Positions 61,201-64,000 of a stretch of 64,000 bases of DNA are shown here, in pieces. Where the stretch lies: assembly GCF_000331735.1 (NCBI RefSeq), contig NC_020126.1:8249501-8313500 (forward strand). Reading direction: 5' to 3'. Position numbers and translations under genes: made by a program. The stretch is from Myxococcus stipitatus DSM 14675 (lineage in GTDB: Bacteria > Myxococcota > Myxococcia > Myxococcales > Myxococcaceae). Within the stretch, counting starts at the first letter, position 1. The number at the start of each line of letters is the position of its first letter. The notes under the pieces are model-generated. The model made no database searches. It was not told where the DNA came from and saw only the letters and a list, made by a program, of their open reading frames with translations.

Positions 61201-61945
61201 GCTCAACGACCACAACCTCTTCGTCCTGGAGGACTATCGGGAGGGTATCGACGTGGGAGGAAAGGTCGCCGCGGGTGGCACCCTGCAGCTCAAGGACTTC
61301 CGGGTGGGCTGGCAGTTGCCGGCGAGCGACCGCGACGGCGTCCTGGTGGCCGGACAGACCCTGGACCTGAACAACGGCGCCGTCTGGGGTGAGGCCCGGT
61401 ATGGAGGGCAGTACCGTCCCACGGGGAACGTCACCTTCCCCAGGGGCTCGGTGCGACAGGGCGTCCCCGTCAACTTCGCCAGCATGGGCACCTCGTTGCG
61501 CAGGCTCTCCACGGACCTGGCGGCCCTTCCCCTCCAAGGGACCACCACCATCGAGTCGTGGGGCGGAATCACCCTGCGAGGGACCGACCCCAAGGTCAAT
61601 GTCTTCCGAGTGGAGGCCGCCGCCATCCAGAACGCCACGCTGCTGACCATCGCCGCTCCCGCCAACTCGACGGTGGTCATCAACGTGCGTGGCACGTCGG
61701 CGCGCTTCGCCAACTTCGGCCATGTCTTCGAAGGTGGCATCGACGAGAACGGTGTCCTCTTCAACCTTCCCGACGCCACCACCCTCACCGCGCTTGACTA
61801 TGGCTTCTACGGCACCGTCCTTGCGCCCAACGCACACGTCAGCTTCAATAACGGGAGCTGGGTCGGCGGCATGTATGCTCGCTCACTGACTGGCAATGCG
61901 GTTGGCCATCTCAGTCGTCTGCGAGATACTGACATCTGTCGGTGA
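58238..61945 (+). CDS. Secreted lipase-fold protein with choice-of-anchor domains
   Basis: A 1235-residue exported protein (signal ending ALALACGD, lipobox-like). An N-terminal choice-of-anchor L-like beta domain (about 90-290; ISPRKGASMLVLSTG, MTRLSFDYRFLSAESPDF) is followed by an alpha/beta-hydrolase region (about 440-700) containing VDVIGHGMGGILARKF and ILSNTPHAG. Here Gly512 replaces the GxSxG serine (GHGMGG instead of GHSMGG). A bacterial Ig-like domain (about 890-980) and a choice-of-anchor A domain (about 985-1235) follow. GGAG lies nine bases before the ATG. Probably a binding protein or pseudo-lipase on the surface. Third gene of the exoprotein run. Confidence 0.8.
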   Translation: MQTRKVSLLPLVIALALACGDVSPHEPQPPPPKNEVFRDMSAERARFKNLRLEPTVSGALLATPADAAAALDLTSFVSGQVTSPVPQAAVVVPRFGDISPRKGASMLVLSTGHVDDAVRLPEPGTDFGTVGTEGDVSTVRITFNVPRGMTRLSFDYRFLSAESPDFIGSQYNDQFTAHVTDIQGTRLAEQTSVNSAHFFDASSTRAGKTKFDSLLADDPSGIDNFPANYPEGIQLFPDAGITDFKSVNVPISVPAQGGQVTLVFEIRDLGDGILDSTVVIDNVAFASLEMIDPNPILIDTFLNQVETDTLRLSTLGTPARSVAADGVSAVLLRARVSNLGNMTFSLGPTHNPANGGLVPIGSVAAPTNTIITRVEEVATGQFFAFALYIPPEDFKRPDTGADDMARQRDVVLDTSYTPTGGTAFPDTHKITVVRPPVVTVHDIWSGCDFWGNAGISGSSLHNVTCADYKSTNSESIDSPANSTVVGRAIRTALVKMRGEGTAVTQVDVIGHGMGGILARKFASRSSYKNANNYGKGDLNRLILSNTPHAGTLLANALTEVRANMKLKYAPEWATFNTELLRAFGFSLEPADGVSPMAIDDLTINNPALVAIGETHVPTHVLVSTNGQNIERKFGHPALLDAVKMIYTNMEEYHPLTEELIAPGTHNLIMKANIVRPPTQNIQPSRVFCDQDFDMFATTKDQQGSASTLATTAFSMTNTLATLNHFRTPTNPAYFQRTVELLNTPIASTAFDGMLQTPVAPPPPTCTGVFAPDAPASEQPREALAEDTTQAWEESLLAGGIRIVSPAPGTPVSPGATVTVVTEGTDGFVPVLAYVSGAGVLATMDEPPFTTSFRIPAEAVGTVQLVATGINAQKRMRASVPVFLPVVSAARLSVISVINGDGILHGLGSTLNLTVNGHYDDGVIRNITSQAVGTIYSSSNDGIVTVTPAGVVTATGTGIATIVIRNGTVTTSISVTVLEKPVANCIQVRLNDHNLFVLEDYREGIDVGGKVAAGGTLQLKDFRVGWQLPASDRDGVLVAGQTLDLNNGAVWGEARYGGQYRPTGNVTFPRGSVRQGVPVNFASMGTSLRRLSTDLAALPLQGTTTIESWGGITLRGTDPKVNVFRVEAAAIQNATLLTIAAPANSTVVINVRGTSARFANFGHVFEGGIDENGVLFNLPDATTLTALDYGFYGTVLAPNAHVSFNNGSWVGGMYARSLTGNAVGHLSRLRDTDICR

Positions 61946-61970
61946 AGGCAGCGGTCCTCACAAAGGACAG

Positions 61971-64000
61971 ATGCGAACCGTGGGGGGTCAAGTGCCCAAG
62001 AGTCCAAGGAGTCGTGGGTCCATCGCAGTGCTGGCCTTGACCCTCTTCGCCGGGTGCACATCGGAATCACCTTCAAGCAGCCCCGCCGACTTGCAAGCAC
62101 AGGTCGGCGGGGTGGAGGCCCCGTCGCACTCCGTCACAGTGCTCTCTCGGGACACCTCCCGAGGTGTTCCCACCCTGGTCCGGGCGCACCGCCTGGGCCC
62201 GGCGAAGTCCCTGCAAGCCCATTCCACACCCGAAGCCGCGGCAAACGCATACCTCCGGCAACAAGCAGGGGTGTATGGTTTGTCCTCCACGGACTTGGAG
62301 ACAGTGTATGTCCATCACGTCCATGACCTGGGGCATGGTGGCGTCATCGTGCGCTTCCGTCAGCGGGTGTCGGGCCTGGAAGTGGTGCACAGCGAATTGA
62401 AGATGCTCCTGAGCCGGAACCTGGAGCTGGTGGCGCTCTCCGGCAACCTTCAGGGGGGCGGCGCGCTGGAGCCCCCAGCGGCGCTCGGCACGACCCGGAG
62501 GGCGTTCGCCTATCCCCCCTCCGAGGCGGTGCTGAAGGCCCTGGGCGACGTCCATGGCCTGACCCTGGTGGGGACCGTCCAGGCCGCGGTGGGTTTCGAC
62601 AGCCAGGAGGGGGCGCGCTTCGAGCTGGCCCCTGGGAGTGCCCTCCAGCGCTCCGGTATCTCCCTGGTGACACCTGCCCGAGTCACGGAGAACTACTTCC
62701 CCACGGCCCAGGGGCTGGTCCCCGCGTACACCGTGGACCTGCTCTCATCGAAGGCGGGTGAGGTGTGGCCCCGTGGCCATGTCTATGTCTTGCATGCGAG
62801 CACCGGACAGGTGCTTCTGCGCGAGGACCGGACAGCGAATGATGCCTATACCTATCGGGTGTGGGCCAACGCGGTGGACCGGACGCCCTCGGACAATCCC
62901 TTCATCGATTTCTCGCCGTATCCCGGGGCGGCTCCCGGTCAAAGCCCGGCGGGATTCCTGTCCCCCACCGCCATCACATGGGAGGGCCGGGTCCACCCCA
63001 GCAACGGCAGGGTCAGCCCGTGGCTGGACTCAGGCGCGACCGTCACGTCCGGCAACAATGTCCGGGCCTACGCGGACCACTTCAACCCGGACGGCTATAC
63101 CGAGGGCCAGGACGTCCGCGCGCAGGTGACGCCGACGACCCGGGACTTCCCGCATGTCCATGACCCCCTCTTGGAGCCCTTGAGCAGCCCGGCGCAGATC
63201 TCCGCCTCCGTGGTGCAACTGTTCTACACGACCAATTGGCTTCACGATTACTACTACGACTCTGGCTTCAATGAGCCCGCGGGCAACGCCCAGCAGGTGA
63301 ACTTCGAAGCGGGCGGACTGGGGGAAGACCCCGTGCTCGCCGAGGCGCAGAACCAGGGGCCCGACCCTCAGGCTCGCAACTCGGCCGTCGCCTACGTCCC
63401 GCGCGACGGCCTGTCGCCCCGCTTGGAGTTCTCGCTCTGGAGTGCGACGGAGGCCCGCACGTTCTCTGTCTCTGGCCGGGCATATGACACGGGCCCGGCG
63501 CAGTTCGGCGCCCAGAAGTTCACGGTGCCCTTGCGTCAGTTGGTCCTGGGCCTCGACGGCACGGGCACGACGACCGACGCCTGCGAGCCGCTCCAGAACA
63601 CCGTCACCAACGCCATCGTCCTGGCGGACCGCGGCACCTGCAACATGAAGCTCAAGGCGGTGAACGCCCAGAGCGCCAACGCCGCGGCGCTCATCATCAT
63701 CAACAACACCCCCGGGGACCCCGCGCCGACCATGCCCGACGTGGACCCGGGCCTCACGACCACGCTGCCCGTCCTCTCCGTCTCCTTCGAGGATGGCCAG
63801 GCCCTCAAGGACCTGCTCACCCAGGGGTCGCTGTCAGGCACCCTGTCGCGGTCGGCCACTCCCGAACGGGACGCCTCGCTCGACAACACCGTCGTGGCCC
63901 ATGAGTGGGGGCACATCCTCTTCCGGCGGCTGGTCGGGTGCACGTCGCCGCAGTGCCGCGCCATGAGCGAGGGCTGGAGCGACTTCGTGGCATTGCACAT
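61971..64000 (+). CDS. M36-like (fungalysin) metalloprotease, cut by the window end
   Basis: Partial: 676 codons seen, no stop before the right edge. Lipoprotein signal ending LFAGC (Cys29), then FTP/PepSY-like propeptide, then a metalloprotease region interrupted by a PA (protease-associated) insertion (about 515-620; NAIVLADRGTCNMKLKAVNA). The zinc site is HEWGH (644-648) with the third ligand Glu in MSEGWSDF near 665. Fungalysin-type enzymes are secreted endopeptidases. ATG with AAAGGA upstream, 25 bp after the previous stop, so same operon. Catalytic class is sure; exact family boundary less so because the end is missing. Confidence 0.88.
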   Translation, partial: MRTVGGQVPKSPRSRGSIAVLALTLFAGCTSESPSSSPADLQAQVGGVEAPSHSVTVLSRDTSRGVPTLVRAHRLGPAKSLQAHSTPEAAANAYLRQQAGVYGLSSTDLETVYVHHVHDLGHGGVIVRFRQRVSGLEVVHSELKMLLSRNLELVALSGNLQGGGALEPPAALGTTRRAFAYPPSEAVLKALGDVHGLTLVGTVQAAVGFDSQEGARFELAPGSALQRSGISLVTPARVTENYFPTAQGLVPAYTVDLLSSKAGEVWPRGHVYVLHASTGQVLLREDRTANDAYTYRVWANAVDRTPSDNPFIDFSPYPGAAPGQSPAGFLSPTAITWEGRVHPSNGRVSPWLDSGATVTSGNNVRAYADHFNPDGYTEGQDVRAQVTPTTRDFPHVHDPLLEPLSSPAQISASVVQLFYTTNWLHDYYYDSGFNEPAGNAQQVNFEAGGLGEDPVLAEAQNQGPDPQARNSAVAYVPRDGLSPRLEFSLWSATEARTFSVSGRAYDTGPAQFGAQKFTVPLRQLVLGLDGTGTTTDACEPLQNTVTNAIVLADRGTCNMKLKAVNAQSANAAALIIINNTPGDPAPTMPDVDPGLTTTLPVLSVSFEDGQALKDLLTQGSLSGTLSRSATPERDASLDNTVVAHEWGHILFRRLVGCTSPQCRAMSEGWSDFVALH

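Overview
The window is high-GC, densely packed bacterial chromosome. Gene content points to a myxobacterium of the Myxococcus/Pyxidicoccus/Corallococcus group (Myxococcaceae): a type IV pilus PilB of 566 residues, a Myxococcales-type sigma-70 factor paired with a zinc-finger Ser/Thr kinase, many alanine- and proline-rich lipoproteins, a type III translocator-like protein, and a run of large secreted proteases. The species assignment is inference. I see no rRNA, tRNA, insertion sequence, prophage or CRISPR array.

Left part (1-14.2 kb): the pilus motor gene pilB runs off toward the left edge. It is followed by ribF, trmB, a response regulator-diguanylate cyclase, a small lipoprotein, a protein with a C-terminal Hfq/Sm-like segment, a cupredoxin, a large exonuclease-DinG helicase, a Uma2-type nuclease-fold protein, a HEAT-repeat/HAMP pair, a lysine/alanine-rich protein and a hexapeptide transferase.

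Middle part (14.2-41.7 kb): alaS is translationally coupled to a lipoprotein and then to a 1646-residue protein joining a PilZ-like domain, about 1000 residues of Ala/Thr/Pro/Gln repeats and an Hsp70 ATPase domain. Then come two outer-membrane-barrel candidates, gshA, an EI24-type membrane protein, a very long S41 protease, a glycerophosphodiesterase, a TatA-like protein, a zinc-ribbon/DUF3426 protein with tandem repeats, a PhaR-type regulator, a phasin-like/ParA pair, two tandem ArsA/Get3-like ATPases, a TPR lipoprotein and an M48 protease.

Right part (41.7-64 kb): a 1-kb C-rich repeat array without convincing genes lies downstream of a minus-strand pair resembling a type III translocator (HrpF/NolX-like) and a TPR chaperone. 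Next are ruvX, a GT39-type membrane glycosyltransferase and the prkA-yeaH-spoVR stress/development operon. The window ends with a sigma factor divergent from a zinc-finger kinase, followed by four large exported proteins in a row: a subtilase with a somatomedin-B-like tail, a Hint-domain lipoprotein, a lipase-like protein that appears to lack its nucleophile serine and ends in a choice-of-anchor A domain, and an M36-like metalloprotease cut by the window end. This last block is the best candidate for a little-described surface or predation module. The PilZ-Hsp70 fusion, the Get3-like pair and the orphan type III pair are the other leading candidates.
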